A stretch of DNA of 64,000 nt from Tetracentron sinense (Eukaryota > Streptophyta > Magnoliopsida > Trochodendrales > Trochodendraceae), in NCBI GenBank assembly GCA_015143295.1, contig CM026559.1, forward strand, positions 23,512,826-23,576,825, in the 5' to 3' direction. The notes under the pieces were generated by a model. The model was not told where the DNA came from. It saw only the letters and a list, made by a program, of their open reading frames with translations, and did not search any database. A program made the translations under genes and the position numbers. Positions 22,990 through 35,625 of this stretch are shown here, piece by piece (the first letter of the stretch is position 1; each line of letters opens with the position of its first letter).

Positions 22990-25870
22990 TGAAGTGCCTT
23001 GTCATTCACACTGTCTTGAAAGCCCAAAACTCTGACTTGTGATACTTTGATAGTGGGTGTACTAGGCATATGACAAGTAACAAGTGCCTTTTCACTCAAC
23101 TTGAGGAATGCTCAGATGGGACTGTTATATTTGGCAATGGAAGCAAATCCTTTGTGAAATGGAAAGGTATCATCCAAGCTCCAGGCATTCCGAAACTCAA
23201 GGATGTCTTATTTGTGGAAGGACTATAATCTGATTAGCATAAGACAACTGTGTGATGATAATCATGTTGTGCACTTTACCTATAATAAATGTTCTGTTGT
23301 GGATGATAAAGGTAAATATGTTCTGGAAGGGTTGAGAACCACTGACAACTGCTATGGCTTAATTTCAAGTGAGGGTTCCTCAAAAATCTGTAATAGGGCT
23401 AAAGTTGAGAAAGTTGATTTATGACACAGGAGGCTAGGTCACTTGAATTCAAAGACCTCAACAAACTCTCTAGACATGAACATGTGAGAGGTGGGCCTAA
23501 ATTAGGGAAGTCCTCTACTACTGTGTGTGGACCATGTCAAATTGACAAACAAATTAAAAGCCCACACAAGAAGGCTTCAAATATCGCTACCTCACATTCA
23601 CTAGAATTAATTCACATGGATCTCATGGGTCCTACCAACACTAAAAGTCTAGGTAGTAAACGATATATCCTAGTGATGGTTGATGATTTCTCAAGGATGT
23701 CATGGGTTGCATTCATAAGATAGAAGTCGGATGCCTTTGAGAACTTCAAGAGCATTTGTAAAAGAGTTCGGAATGAAAAAGGATGCCCAATCACTCAAAT
23801 TCAAAGTGATCATGGAAAGAGTTTGAAAACTCCAAGTACATTGAGTTTTATGATGAGTCTGGTATCAAACATGAATTCTCAACTCCGATAACACCTCAAC
23901 AAAATGGTGTTGTGGAGAGGAAGAATAGGATGCTCCAAGAGATGGCTAGAGTTATGCTTCACAGCAACAACCTGGCTGCTCATTTCTGAGCTGAAGCAGT
24001 TAGCACTACATGTTATACTGTAAACAGAGTCTACACTAGGCCCGGAACAAGTAAGACCCCATATGAGTCGTGGAATAACAAGAAGCCCAATGTCAAGTAC
24101 TTTTAAGTATTCATAAGTAAATGTAATATCCTTAGGGATAGAGAGCAATTGGGTAAGTTTGAATCCCGTAGTGATGAAGGGATCTTTCTTGGGTATTCTA
24201 CAAATAGTAGGGCATTCGAGTGTACACTTGAGAACCTCTCCCGTCATGGAGTCCATAAATGTAGTGGTTGATGACTCCAGAACTGAGACTGTGCAACTTG
24301 AGGATGACAATACTGAAGAAGTTGTAACTATTCCAACATTTAAATCTGAAGATGAGTCACCTTCAATGTCACCTCCTAAAAACTCCACACATCCTAGGGT
24401 TATAAGACCTCACTTCTCATCTGAAATTATTGGAAATCTTTAAAGTGGAGTGATAACTCGAAAACAAGTTGAAAATGAAGTTAGCTACCTTTGCTAAACT
24501 TATACATTTGAACCCAAAAATGTAACTGAAGCTCTTACTAATGAATATTGGATAAATGTCATGCAAGAAGAGTTAAATTAGTTTACAAGGAATGATGTAT
24601 GGTTTTTAGTTCCTATGCCAAAATGCACAAATATAATAGGTACCAAATGGATTTTCAAGAACAAATCTGAGGAAAATGGTACCATTATAAAAACAAGGCC
24701 AGGTTAGTTGCACTGGGATACACTTAGATTGAAGGTATCGATTTCGATGAAACCTGCGCTCCTGTTGCTCAGCTAGAGTCCATTAGAATTTTGTTAGCTA
24801 TTGCTTGTCATCTAAAATTTAAGCTTTTTCAGATGAATATCAAGAGTGCCTTATTTCAATGGCATTCTTCAAGAGGAAGTCTATGTGGAACAACCAAAAG
24901 GGTTTGAAGACTCAAATCATCTTGATCAGGTTTACCGGTTAAAAATGGTTCTCTATGGTTTGAAGCAAGCTCGCAGAGCTTGGTATGAAAGACTGACTAC
25001 CTATCTCTTAAAAAAGGGTTCTCGAGAGGGGGAGTCGAAAGGACCCTATTCATAAAAAATATCAAGATGATATGGTCATTGCCCATATTTATGTTGATAA
25101 TATAGTCTTTGGTTCCACATCAGACTCTTATGCTCACTCATTTGTTGAACAAATGAAGAATGAATTTGAGATGAGCATGGTAGGTGAACTAAATTTATTT
25201 CTTGGTCTTCAAGTCAAATAAATGAAAAATGGGATTTTCTGTATCCCAAACCAAATATGCCAAAGACCTTGGTAGTTTGCTCTATCTGACTGTCAATCGT
25301 CCTATCATTGCCTTTGGTGTCGGAGCATGTGCTCGCTATCAAGCGAGCCCCAAAGAGTCACACTTACTAGCTGTCAAACGTATTATTCGATATATAAGTG
25401 GAACTCTATCTTTTGGCCTCTAGTATCCCTTTGATACTAATGCCATGGTTGTTGGATATTCTGATGCCGACTAGGTCGGAAATGTTGATGAGAGAAAAAG
25501 CACCTCCGGAGGGTGCTTCTATGTTGGAAACTGCTTAGTTGTTTGGCTTAGCAAAAAGCAGAATTTCATCTCCTTTTCTACTGCCGAGGCTGAGTACATT
25601 ACAGCCGACAGCTGTTGCACCCAACTTCTGTGGATGAAACAGATGTTGCAGGATTACGGGATAGCTCAAGGCACCATGACTATGTATTTTGATAACACAA
25701 GTGCCATTAACATTTCCAAAAATCTCGTTCAACACTCTCGCACCAAACACATTGACATTAGGTACTATTTCATTCAGGAGCTCGTTGAGCAAAATGTGAT
25801 GTCCTTGGAATATGTGCAAGCTGAAAATCAACTTGCAGACATTCTTACCAAACCTCTTACTCCCTTAGGT
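22990..25870 (+). pseudogene. pol: SIRE-like pol (fossil)
   Basis: The protease site region reads YFDSGCTRHMTSNK near 23042. Integrase is marked by CGPCQIDKQIKSPHKK (near 23530) and ELIHMDLMGPT. Reverse transcriptase shows YGLKQARRAWYERL near 24954 and continues to about 25230. RNase H runs to about 25870 with TAEAEYI- and ADILTKPLT-like words. Many breaks interrupt it and no long frame survives. Confidence 0.8.
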
Positions 25871-25933
25871 TTGAGTTCCTTAGGAAATCCATTGGTATGT
25901 GTGGTGGTGATTGACTGCCTCTTGATAGCCTAG

Positions 25934-27150
25934 GTGTTTTCTTCTCTATATCTCTTCCTATTACTCTTCCTCCGATGTATTAGTAGCTTGTGCATGTTTC
26001 TTTGTTTTTGCCTTGATTCTATTTTTGATTTTTGTTTGAAAAGAGAAAAACCCTAAAAGATTTTTGTTTCTTTTTAGTTAGGCAAATTATAAATAAATAA
26101 ATAAAATTGTGTTTGAGTTGATTCTCCTATCATGTCATGCTTGCTTTGATTTCCTTGTGCTCATAATGACTATCCAAGATATATATATACTACATAGGAT
26201 TGAATTCATAAGGATATTACACCTACCAAGTCTTTTGAGTGACTGAAAATAGACTATCTTGCTACTTACAGTTAGAAGTTGGCTAACAATTGTGCAAACA
26301 CATGCACTCTGACTGACCCTTGAAGATTGTTTTGATCCCTATGTATATAAATGGTGATATTATTCATGATGGTTGACTAGGTTGCCCTAATCTGGATTGA
26401 CAACAAAGTTCATGTCCGATTTAAGTGTGCCCCTTCAAAAGAATTATACAATGGAAAGTGCTACCTCTGGGATAGTGTGACAGTCACTATGGGATGCACA
26501 CAGTATGATATGGCTACCTATGCGGACAGTAGGTATCTATCTGGGTCGCTAGTGTAAAAGCCCCTACTGCCAATAGCTAGAGCTACCTACCCAATTAGTG
26601 TGAAAGCCGCCATTGTACTCAATGTTTTGCATGAGAATTAGCAAAGAATAGAAGTTCTAAATATGGCTATGTTTGTCACAGATAGAAAAGATTCTGTACA
26701 AAAAAAAAAAAAAAAAGATGAATAAGGGTGAAAATAGCACACACATTGTTTTTTTTTTTTTAAATCTGGTTTTCACTAAGTGAGTCTTCTAGAATTTGTG
26801 CAAATTGGAGTTCCTGACATGCTATAATGTCTGAATATTTCTAAGGGTTGAAACCACCGAAAGAGTCCAGTCAAAAATCTCACCACACTCACAATGCATC
26901 TATGAAAAGCTTATTGCTAAATTTACCTTAGCCTTTGCGCCTGTCATTGATCTCCCATGTGGCTAGCGTATATGGACATATCCTCATTTAGTCATAATTT
27001 CATGTTCCAATATCTTGGGTAAATCACTGTTCATCTCTTGGAAATTTCATCTTGCATATATGTATATTATCTTAACCTTATCATGGTTTTCTGAGATTTT
27101 GTGTGTTCATGTTTGTCATATTTAGGGGGAGTATGCTGTACAAAATGATG
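25934..27150 (+). other. Non-coding spacer between pol and the envelope-like region
   Basis: No open frame of note is present. A stretch near 26460-26620 with GGTAGCT- and GTGTGAAAGCC-like words is similar, in reverse complement, to 32940-33100 in the nested gag-only element. The spacer is thus a shared family feature. Confidence 0.55.
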
Positions 27151-27167
27151 AATTTGGGGTTCATAAA

Positions 27168-28739
27168 TTGGCTGGGAGTTGTTGTGAGGGGGAGTACAGT
27201 TTTCAAAATTTTAAAAAAAATTGGGTTTCTGAGATTCCTGGTCGACCGCCCATAGGTCCCGGTCGACCAGCCTGCGAATTGGGGCTTTTAAACCATCGAC
27301 CAGTCTATTTTTTTTTTCACTCAACAAGAGTTTCGATTGAGCGGCGGGTTCCCTCTTTCCTCCTTCCCTCTTGCAATTTTCTCAAGTATTCCACTTCATC
27401 TTCTCTCCTTTTCTTGGATTTCATCTATCTTTCTTGTTTCCACCATGATGTCTGGATTTTCATTGTTCATTCTCTCATTTCTCATGGTGGAAGCATCATC
27501 CAAGCGCCCCCCATCTTCCTCGGATTCTAAGGAGGAATCCAATAATGACTCTGAGTTTTTTATTGCTCCTTCCGCCAAAAAGGGCAAGGGTATTTCCATT
27601 TAAGATAGCCCACGACCCAAATGGACCCCAAGGGTCACGTCTAAGGGACCGGGCAAGGCTCCTGTCAAGGCCAAACCAAAACAGCCTTCGGTGAACCCTC
27701 CCTATTCTGAGATCTTTCTCTCTAGAGCCAGTAAGGCCCTGTTCAAGTCCTCCATGTCCAATCGCTCTGTTATCCTTGAACGGAGTAAAAAGCTTTCCAA
27801 TTTCCCTAAGTAAGATTTTTGTGACATTGTGACCTTTCGGAACTGGACCAAACTTCTTAATATTCATGGTCAATGTCCAATACAATTGGTCTGGGAATTT
27901 TATACCAACATCTATGATATTGACTTTGAGCAACAATCCTTCCGGTCTTGGGTTAGGGGTCATGAGATTTTGATCGATCCCAATATTATCTCTAGCTGGA
28001 TTGAAACCCCTTGCCTTCCAAATATCTACTACCCCTTCCTTCATCCGGCCGATGATGATCAGTATGATTTGGATGATGTCACGGCTACCTTGTGTTCCAC
28101 TCAAACAAAATGGCAAGACCCTCACCTCCTTCATATGAATCTCACTCATACTACTCGTCTTCTTCATCTGATCATGTGCTTGAACATTCATTCGAAGATT
28201 CATAGCACCGAGCTTGGCCCCGAGCATGCCCGCTTTTTCTATAGTATCATCCAGGGTGATCCCACTGATATGAGTGCCCCCATCGGGTTGTGGTTGCTAA
28301 AACCGCCTTACCCTTTGGCGTTCTCATCTCTACTCTTGTGGGTATTCAAGGTGCTCAAGCTACCCCGAGTAAGCAGTTTCAATACTCTATAGGGCCTATT
28401 ACCCAGAAGTCTCTCTCCAGTAGTCTAGCCCATGCTGTTGTCCCAATGGTTGCCTCTGTTGGAGCAGATGTTCCTACGCACACTACTGGTGGTGCCTCTT
28501 CATCGGCCATTCCTCTTGAGTCGATTGCTGCTTCTTTCGAGGAGATTTCGGCTGCTCAGTCCGCTTGTGCTACAAGGATAGACTCTCGGTTGGACGCCAT
28601 CATTGCATCTCAGTCCTCATTAGCCACTCATATGGATCCGAGATTGAGTTCATTGGATGCCTCGGTCGATATTGTGCGTCTCGAGCTTCTGGACTTCCAT
28701 TCTCAGTACGATGCGGATTGTGATTATTCTATTGTTTAG
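27168..28739 (+). pseudogene. SIRE-type envelope-like region (fossil)
   Basis: The frames 27168-27603, 27829-28392 and 28290-28739 have no enzyme motifs. The first holds a hydrophobic stretch (FSLFILSFLM) followed by a serine- and acid-rich segment. The second has RNWTKLLNIHGQCPI and WEFYTNIYD, wording common to the open frame found after RNase H in SIRE/Maximus elements. The third has heptad-like repeats around IDSRLDAIIASQSSLATH, suggesting a coiled coil. Function of this frame is unproven in the family. It is broken. Confidence 0.65.
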
Positions 28740-29274
28740 GCTACTTAGTTTGGCTTAGGGGTTGTTTTGTGCTTGGATATGTCTATCTTTTGCCCTAGCC
28801 TATGGCTGCTTTATCTTATTTTGTGTGGTGGATTGTATGGTTTCATTTCATGGTTTCCTATGGTTGTTTTGGGATGCTATATCTTTTTGTGGATCCTTTG
28901 GATGGTTGTTTCTGACTCTTGTATCCAGGTTGTAACTCTGATTTTGTCTATATGATATACGAGTCGTTTGCTCTTGTTTTGGTTGACTATTTTCTATTTA
29001 TTGCTACTTTGGCAATCTGTGTCAAAAAGGAGGAGAAGCATAGTACATTCTTCCATTCCATCATTATGCAAGACTTTATTATATTTAAACTTCTCGTGCT
29101 TCACTTGGTACAAGTTTGTTTAAGCATGTGCAGGTGTAGACAGAGGTTTAGAAGAAGCTATGTAATTCAAGTCTAAGTCCTGTAATTTTCTGAGTCCTGT
29201 ATGATTTGAGTCCTGTAATTTTTTTTGGGTCATGTAATAGTCATGTGCTGCAGTACTTGTTTTGTCATGGAATT

Positions 29275-29289
29275 GCCAAAGGGGGAGAT
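29275..29289 (+). promoter_or_regulatory. Polypurine tract
   Basis: GCCAAAGGGGGAGAT precedes the LTR start TTGTAAAG. The same tract appears in the nested relative, as its complement, at 31834-31848. Confidence 0.7.
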
Positions 29290-30314
29290 TGTAAAGTTGT
29301 ATATTTAATATTGACTAATTCTGTAGTCAAATCCATGCTCCGTGAATAGTGTCTCTAATCAAAGAAGATCAAGCCAAGTGAAGATGAAGCATGAAGCCTG
29401 AAGATTACGAGATCATGCTTTGCTCATACCATTAGGAAGGTAAGAGACCTAGACACCATGATTACCTAGGAGGAATTGTCCTAGAACATTTGTAAGAGAC
29501 CTAGGTGGTTAGCAATGACTTAGATGATGGATTGGAAAGAATATCAAAAGGCTCTTTATTGTTCTCGTGAATGCCGGTGGACCGGGGTTTGGGGCCGGTC
29601 GACCGACTGTAATGGTTTTTGAATAAAAATCAAAACAGTAGCCTAGTGGAGAACAGGCGGTCGACTCGGCCTCATTGACGGTCAACCGGGACTCATTGGC
29701 GGTCGATCGGGCCTTATAGGTGGTCTAATGACTGTAATCAAAAATATATTTTTTATTAAAACACTACCCAACATGCGAGAGCCGATCGACCGCCATTTGC
29801 AAATTATGTCTAAATCCGAGATTTAGTAAGTTGTAACCTTTTGGGAAACTTGTTTTTCCCATTTTATATATTGTCTAAAGACCTAATTCGAAAGTAGGGT
29901 TTTAGGAGAGAGTTTTGAGAGTTCTATCATTCTTTATAAGATCTTCCAACTCCCATGTGGATGATCAATATATATCTCCTCTCTCATTCTCTAGTGAAGC
30001 AAGTTTAAAACTTTAATTATCATATTTCCTTCATTCGATCTCCATACTTCTTGAGATCACTCTAGAGATGGGAATCGATCTTTGGAGATCGTGGTGTGTA
30101 AGCTTTGAGAAGAGGTGGCCAGTGAGAAACCGGAGCTGCTGTGGCAGAGATCGACCTAGCTGGGTTCGTGGTTTGCAAGGCGAAGGATCGGTACCGAGGA
30201 TCAGTGTGTTGTGTCCGGTTGGGTAAGATTCGAGTCTTGTACCTTTTAATCTTCTCATAGTGAAATTTGTGCTAGACTAAGTCCCGTGATTTTTCCCGAA
30301 ATGGTTTTCCACGT
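29290..30314 (+). repeat. 3' LTR of the large SIRE-like element, left part
   Basis: It starts TTGTAAAGTTGTATATTT after the polypurine tract and matches the 5' LTR pieces. It contains several GGTCGACC-like palindromes at 29598-29720. It is cut at 30314 by the nested element and resumes at 37147. Confidence 0.8.
30310..30314. repeat. Target-site duplication CACGT, left
   Basis: CACGT is repeated exactly at 37147-37151, bounding the nested gag-only element. Confidence 0.85.
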
Positions 30315-31833
30315 TGAAAAAACAAATACAATTCGGTGAACCTCAAATCTATGTTTGAGTTGAGAATCTACAAGTTCGACGGGTTGGTTAGGTTTCCCTA
30401 ATAGTCTGTCTACCATTTTTGATGTTTTTAAATTAAGTTATTTAACTCAAGGGAAGATGATAATCAAGTGTGGAATAAGGAAAACAAAGCAAACCACAAC
30501 ACAAGAATTTTTACATGGAAACCCTTCCGGGAAAAATCACGGGACCTAGTCCAGCCATGAGAATCCACTAAGACAAAGTAAACAAGAACTTACAAGACTC
30601 GAACTTGACTCCTTCGGACTCGACACCAAGATCCTTCAATTCTTAGTCCTCCACGCCTTGAAAAGTCACCACGTACTCTCAAGTCCCGTGATCAACCGCA
30701 GCCGCTTGTACTTCTCTTTGTGTCTCGAAAATAGTCCACGATCTTCCGATCGATCTCCGTCAATGACGGCTTCGGAATCCACCGACCAAATCACTCTACC
30801 ACGATCCTTCTCGGATCGATCTCCTTCGCAAAGGCTCCGGAATACTCTGGCCAAGGTGTTCTATCCAGAATGGGTTGATGGTTTGATAAGAATCATCACC
30901 TAGATGGACTCCTTCAATGCACAAGTCCAAACAAGCAAAAGTGGAACTTTGGGCTTGCAAACTCTAGGTTAAAAGCATTAACAAAAGGAGAGGAGAAAAA
31001 TATATTCCATAGGTTTTATGTCCTCTGGAGACACTTAAAACAACTCTTTACACACTCCCTAAGTTATTTTCCACGAAGTGGAAAGGTTCTAGCTTTATAG
31101 GGAATCAAAAACATAGTTTAGAAGTTGCTAAAACCCAAGAAGGAAAGTGCCAAAATAGCTAAATTAGCAAAAACCGGATTTGGAAAAAATCCCATATCAG
31201 GGTCGACCCATGGGGCACATTAGGTCGACCGGATGGTGCCTTTCGGTCAACTGGATGGTCCTCAGGGTCGACCCACACTATTTCATCTCTCTGCCAAAAA
31301 ACACCATACAAATTTTGCTATACCCAGGGTGGACCCAAAATGGTCAGGGTCAACCTTGAGGTGCCAACCTGAATTTCAAAATTCATTTTTGGGTCTTGCA
31401 CCCACCATAAAAGTTGTAGCTCTTTTTGACGTGGTCGTTTTGACATATTATGGAGTAAAATCTGAGCTACGGTTTGTGAGATACGCTCAAAAAAAGCAAC
31501 CTTGGTTTTTTGAAAAATTTCAGAATTTAAAACTAGTTTTGCACTGTTTATCTCATCACCTAGGGTCCGTATGGTTAGTCTGGGTCACTTACCACCTAAG
31601 GCATCATGTTAGGATAATTCTAAGACAAATCTCACCTATGGTAGTATGGTATCTAGGTCACTTATCATCCTATGAAGGAAATGATCAACCGAGACTTCAA
31701 CGGGTCTTCATCGGTCTTCAACTTCACTTGTCGTGGATGCTTGAAGGCAACGGACACAAGATACCACTCCTAGACACCTAGACTCACTTTTTTTGACACC
31801 GGAAGATGCCAATACAAAAACATGAACTTTACA
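30315..31833 (-). repeat. 3' LTR of the nested element (left on the plus strand)
   Basis: 1519 bp, from TGAAAAAACAAATAC to AACTTTACA on the plus strand, nearly identical to 35626-37146. It contains a cluster of GGTCGACC palindromes at 31200-31360. Confidence 0.85.
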
Positions 31834-31848
31834 ATCTCCCCCCTTTGG
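31834..31848 (-). promoter_or_regulatory. Polypurine tract (minus strand)
   Basis: The complement of ATCTCCCCCCTTTGG gives CCAAAGGGGGGAGAT, adjoining the 3' LTR, as in the larger relative. Confidence 0.7.
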
Positions 31849-33930
31849 TAATTCCGTGGCAAAACCAAACTGAAGTACATGACTTGACACAAACTCACCC
31901 AAACACATCAAAACAGTGAATTAGGATATTACATGACTCCAACACTATTACATGACACCAATCGACAAATCATCTTAATTTAAGACACTTAAGCTCTTGC
32001 CAAGAAAAATCAGTCTGCTGCAACCTTGCACCTGCACATGCTCAAAAACAAAATACCCAGTCAAGCATGTGTGGAATATGAAAATAAGTAATCACAGGTG
32101 AAGCAAGGAATGTACTGAACTAGGGAAATACTACCCTAACATTCTTCCCCTTTTTGGCACAATTGCCAAAGGAAGGCAGGAAGCCAATATTCCAAAAAAT
32201 ATACCAATTTAACAAAAGTGAAATATCAAGTCAACCACAGTACAACCAATTAAATGCAAACAATGAGGGACTAAAGAGCGGGGAACAAAATAGAAGTATA
32301 AAGCACAAACTCCCCCTCAACAACTCAAGCACAAACTCCCCCTCAACAACTCAATTACCAACTTCCCCTCATCAACTCAACTTGATCTTCTCCCCCTAAG
32401 ATCAAGGAGACCACCAAAAATAGGGCACTTAAGCCAGAAAGGCCAATGACAACCAAGAAGAAAAAACATAATAATATTACAAAAAAAATATCATGTGCCA
32501 CACAAACATGCATCAAAAGCATTCCAAGCAGTAGTAATTGAAGATTACAAATCCAATTAAGAACATGATTAGTTAGCCCGACTGAGGATACTCATCTAAC
32601 TAAATCTCATGGATGCTAAAGCATAGCCAATTCAATTAGACACATTTAGTGAACAGTTCAAAAGTGAAGCATTGTGTGTAGTGGTGGTCTGACAAGTACT
32701 AGATCAAGGTTTCTTTCCCTTTCCAAGGGTATGACATTAACCACTAAGGGGACTCCTGAAGACATAAATCTTAGAAGTCAAACCTAGTTAGATCCAGATA
32801 TGCTGATTTTTTACATTTTAGTGCTCCTGTATCCATTTTATTTGACTCATTAGTTTTCTCCTATTTTTGGTCAAATACCTTCAAACTTTGTAAGATTTCT
32901 TTTGATGATCTTTATCTGATCATATCTTTTCATGCAATGATGGCTTTCACACTATCTAGGTAGATAGTCCTAGCTATTAGCAGCAGGGGCTTTCACTCGA
33001 GTGACCCAGATAGATACCTATTGTCCACCTAGGTAGCTATTTCATACTGTTTGCATCCAATAGTGAATTTCACACTATCCCAGTAGGTAGCCCTTTCATT
33101 GCAACAAATTAAGCTCATGGAGGATACACAAAATGGGGATGACGAACAAATATGGTCATTCTAGATTGGTCATCCAAGGTCACACTTAAGGGATAAGCCA
33201 TACACCTACAGATTGGAAAATAGACCTCTCAATAGAATCAGTTAGAGTGCATGTGAAATTTGTAAAGCATACACACATGAATAAGTCTCTAACTGTTCAA
33301 GATAAAATTGGTCTAATTTTCAGTCTAACCAAGATACTATGAAGGTGATATATCCTCAATCAGCAACAAACTCATGTTCAACCCTGAACAAGTATAGAAA
33401 TAAAGATCACACAAGGGATGCAGATCATGCAAGTCAAGCAAGGGCAACATGAAAAAAATCTTTTTGGATTTTATGGTTTTTCAATGTTTTTGAATTTTTC
33501 AAAATAAAGAAAACAGAAAAACATACCAAAGCAAATAAACACTAGTAAAAAGAAAGACTACTAGTATACACAAATAGCATAGCACTAGGACACGATAAGA
33601 CACTAATAGCAGACCTTAGGCTATGACAGGCACGGGCTAAGTGAAGCCCTTCTGGTCTTCCTTTCTCACCCAAACGGTTTTAGAAGTTTGATTGACCATT
33701 TGGTCTCTAACCGTTTCACTTAAGGTAGGTATGACCTTTTGTCTCTTCCTCATGTTCCTCATTTTCCAGGATTAAGTCCTAGAATTATGACGGGCATTTT
33801 GGTTCTCCCTATTACCTCCTCTATATCTAGCATGAGGAGTGTCATGACCATGCCACTGTTTAGAGTTGTGAGCCATCTTCATCACATCTTCACACAAACT
33901 CCTAGACTTCTCCACTAGGACCTCAACTCT
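31849..33930 (-). other. Non-coding spacer of the nested element
   Basis: No frame of note. It carries short direct repeats such as AACTCCCCCTCAACAACTCA near 32307-32350. At 32940-33100 it resembles the post-pol spacer of the host element in reverse complement. Confidence 0.55.
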
Positions 33931-33933
33931 CCT

Positions 33934-35568
33934 TTAAAGATTCTCATTAAAGTTGTGTTGGTTCCTTGAACCATGATTGGGCATTCTTTGAAGTTTAGGA
34001 CATCGAGGCTTAATATGACCCTTCACTCCACAGTTATGACATGTAGGAATGAATTTCTGAGTAGAAAGATCTTTCTCTTTAGCAGGAGGGTGCCTTTTAG
34101 CACCAGGCTGAGTGTTCGAGGTGGATGGAGTTCCCTTCATATCTCCACACCTCTGATTTTGCTCAAGATCAGCCAACTTGATTTCAAGACTTATCTTTTC
34201 ATCAAGATAAATATGTAAATCAGATTCAAGTAGCTGAGTCTTGGCAAGGAGGGAAGCCTTCTCTTCCTCAAGCTGTGACACAAGAGCTCTCAACCCCGAA
34301 GCCACTTGGTCTAAGGCATCTTTTTCTATTTCAATAGATTTGATCTTTTTAGACATGGAAAACTGAACCTTTTTAAGCTTTAGGCATTCTTGAAATAGTT
34401 CATCATAGACTGCCTCAAGCTCTCCTTCCGAATCTGAGTCATTCTGACTCTCTTCATCCTCCTCACCATCACTACATTGTTGGTTACTCACAGCATTTGA
34501 AGAAGATTTCTCAATCCCAGATAAGGATGCAGTGAAGGCCACATAACCCCTAGTCTCCTCACAAGAAGAACTATCTGATTCCTCAAATTCAGATTCACTG
34601 TCATCCCTTGCCTTGCCCTTAAATCTTTTCTAATTAGAGCACTCAGTGGCAATATGGTCGTAGCCTTGGCATTCATAGCATTGAACACCTTAGGATTTCT
34701 TGTCCACACTTTTAAAATGTTTCTTGTTCTCAAAGTGCTTGGACTTGGGCTTTTCAAGGGATTTTTGTCCTTTCGAATTAAATCTCTTATTAAGTTTCAA
34801 AAATTTTCTAAATTTCTTTGCAAATAAAGCCAACTTTTCTTCTTCATCCTTAGAGTCACTATCTGAACCATCTATGGAATCCTTGACAGATTTCAAGGCA
34901 ATAGATTTTGGTTTCTTAGATGGGTTCAGATTTAACTCATAGGTTTGGAGTGAACCAACCAACTCTTCAAGTTTAAGAGCATCAACATTTTTGCTCTCCT
35001 CGATGGCGGTAACCTTAGATCAAAATCTCTCAGGTAGAGATCTCAAAATTTTCCTAACAATTTTGGACTCTGGAATTCTTTCCCCTAGATTGAAGCTAGT
35101 ATTGATAATGTCACTCAGATTGGCATAAAAACTATCAAAAGTTTCATTATCATCCATCATCAACTTTTCAAACTTAGAGGTCAACAATTGAAGTTTGGAG
35201 ATTTTGACAGTTGTAGTCCCTTCATTGGTGATTTGAAGAATGTCTCATGCCTCCTTTGAAGTGTCACATGTAGAAATACGTCAAAATTCTTCGAGTGTGA
35301 CAGCAGCGAAAATTGCATTTAGACCCTTACTGTTCCATCTACAACTTTCAAGTTCCTAATTGGTCCATTCAGCAGAAGGTTTAGGAATGGTCTGGTCATT
35401 TATGGTCTTTGTTGGATGGGTCCAACCTTGTCCAATGGAGAACCATACTCTCTCATCTAAAGATTTTAGAAACGCTCTCATTCGAGCTTTCCAATATGCA
35501 TAACTATTCCCATCAAATAATGGGGGACAAGAGATGGATCTTCCCTCTCTTTGGAGATTCATATTCAC
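33934..35568 (-). pseudogene. gag: SIRE-like gag of the nested element (fossil)
   Basis: The minus-strand frame from 35568 reads CPPLFDGNSYAYWKARM, the same start as the gag of the host element. Later frames have VGSLQTYELNLNPSKK, a long acidic and coiled-coil-prone stretch, and a zinc knuckle CHNCGVKGHIKPRCP near 34040. It is broken in a few places, and integrity is better than in the older host copy. Confidence 0.8.
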
Positions 35569-35611
35569 CGAAAATAATGAGACAAGATCACACTAAAAAG
35601 TTAGTGAACCA

Positions 35612-35623
35612 GCTCTGATACCA
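35612..35623 (-). promoter_or_regulatory. Primer-binding site (minus strand)
   Basis: GCTCTGATACCA is the complement of TGGTATCAGAGC and lies two bases inside the 5' LTR of this minus-strand element. Confidence 0.85.
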
Positions 35624-35625
35624 AT

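Noticed and set aside
27496-28227. 243-residue open frame on the minus strand
   Set aside because: It lies opposite the envelope-like region of the SIRE-like element and shows no known domain; it is a shadow frame.
31233-31781. 182-residue open frame, with a shorter relative at 36546-36836
   Set aside because: Both lie at the same place in the two LTRs of the gag-only element, and the second is cut short. LTRs are not expected to encode proteins.
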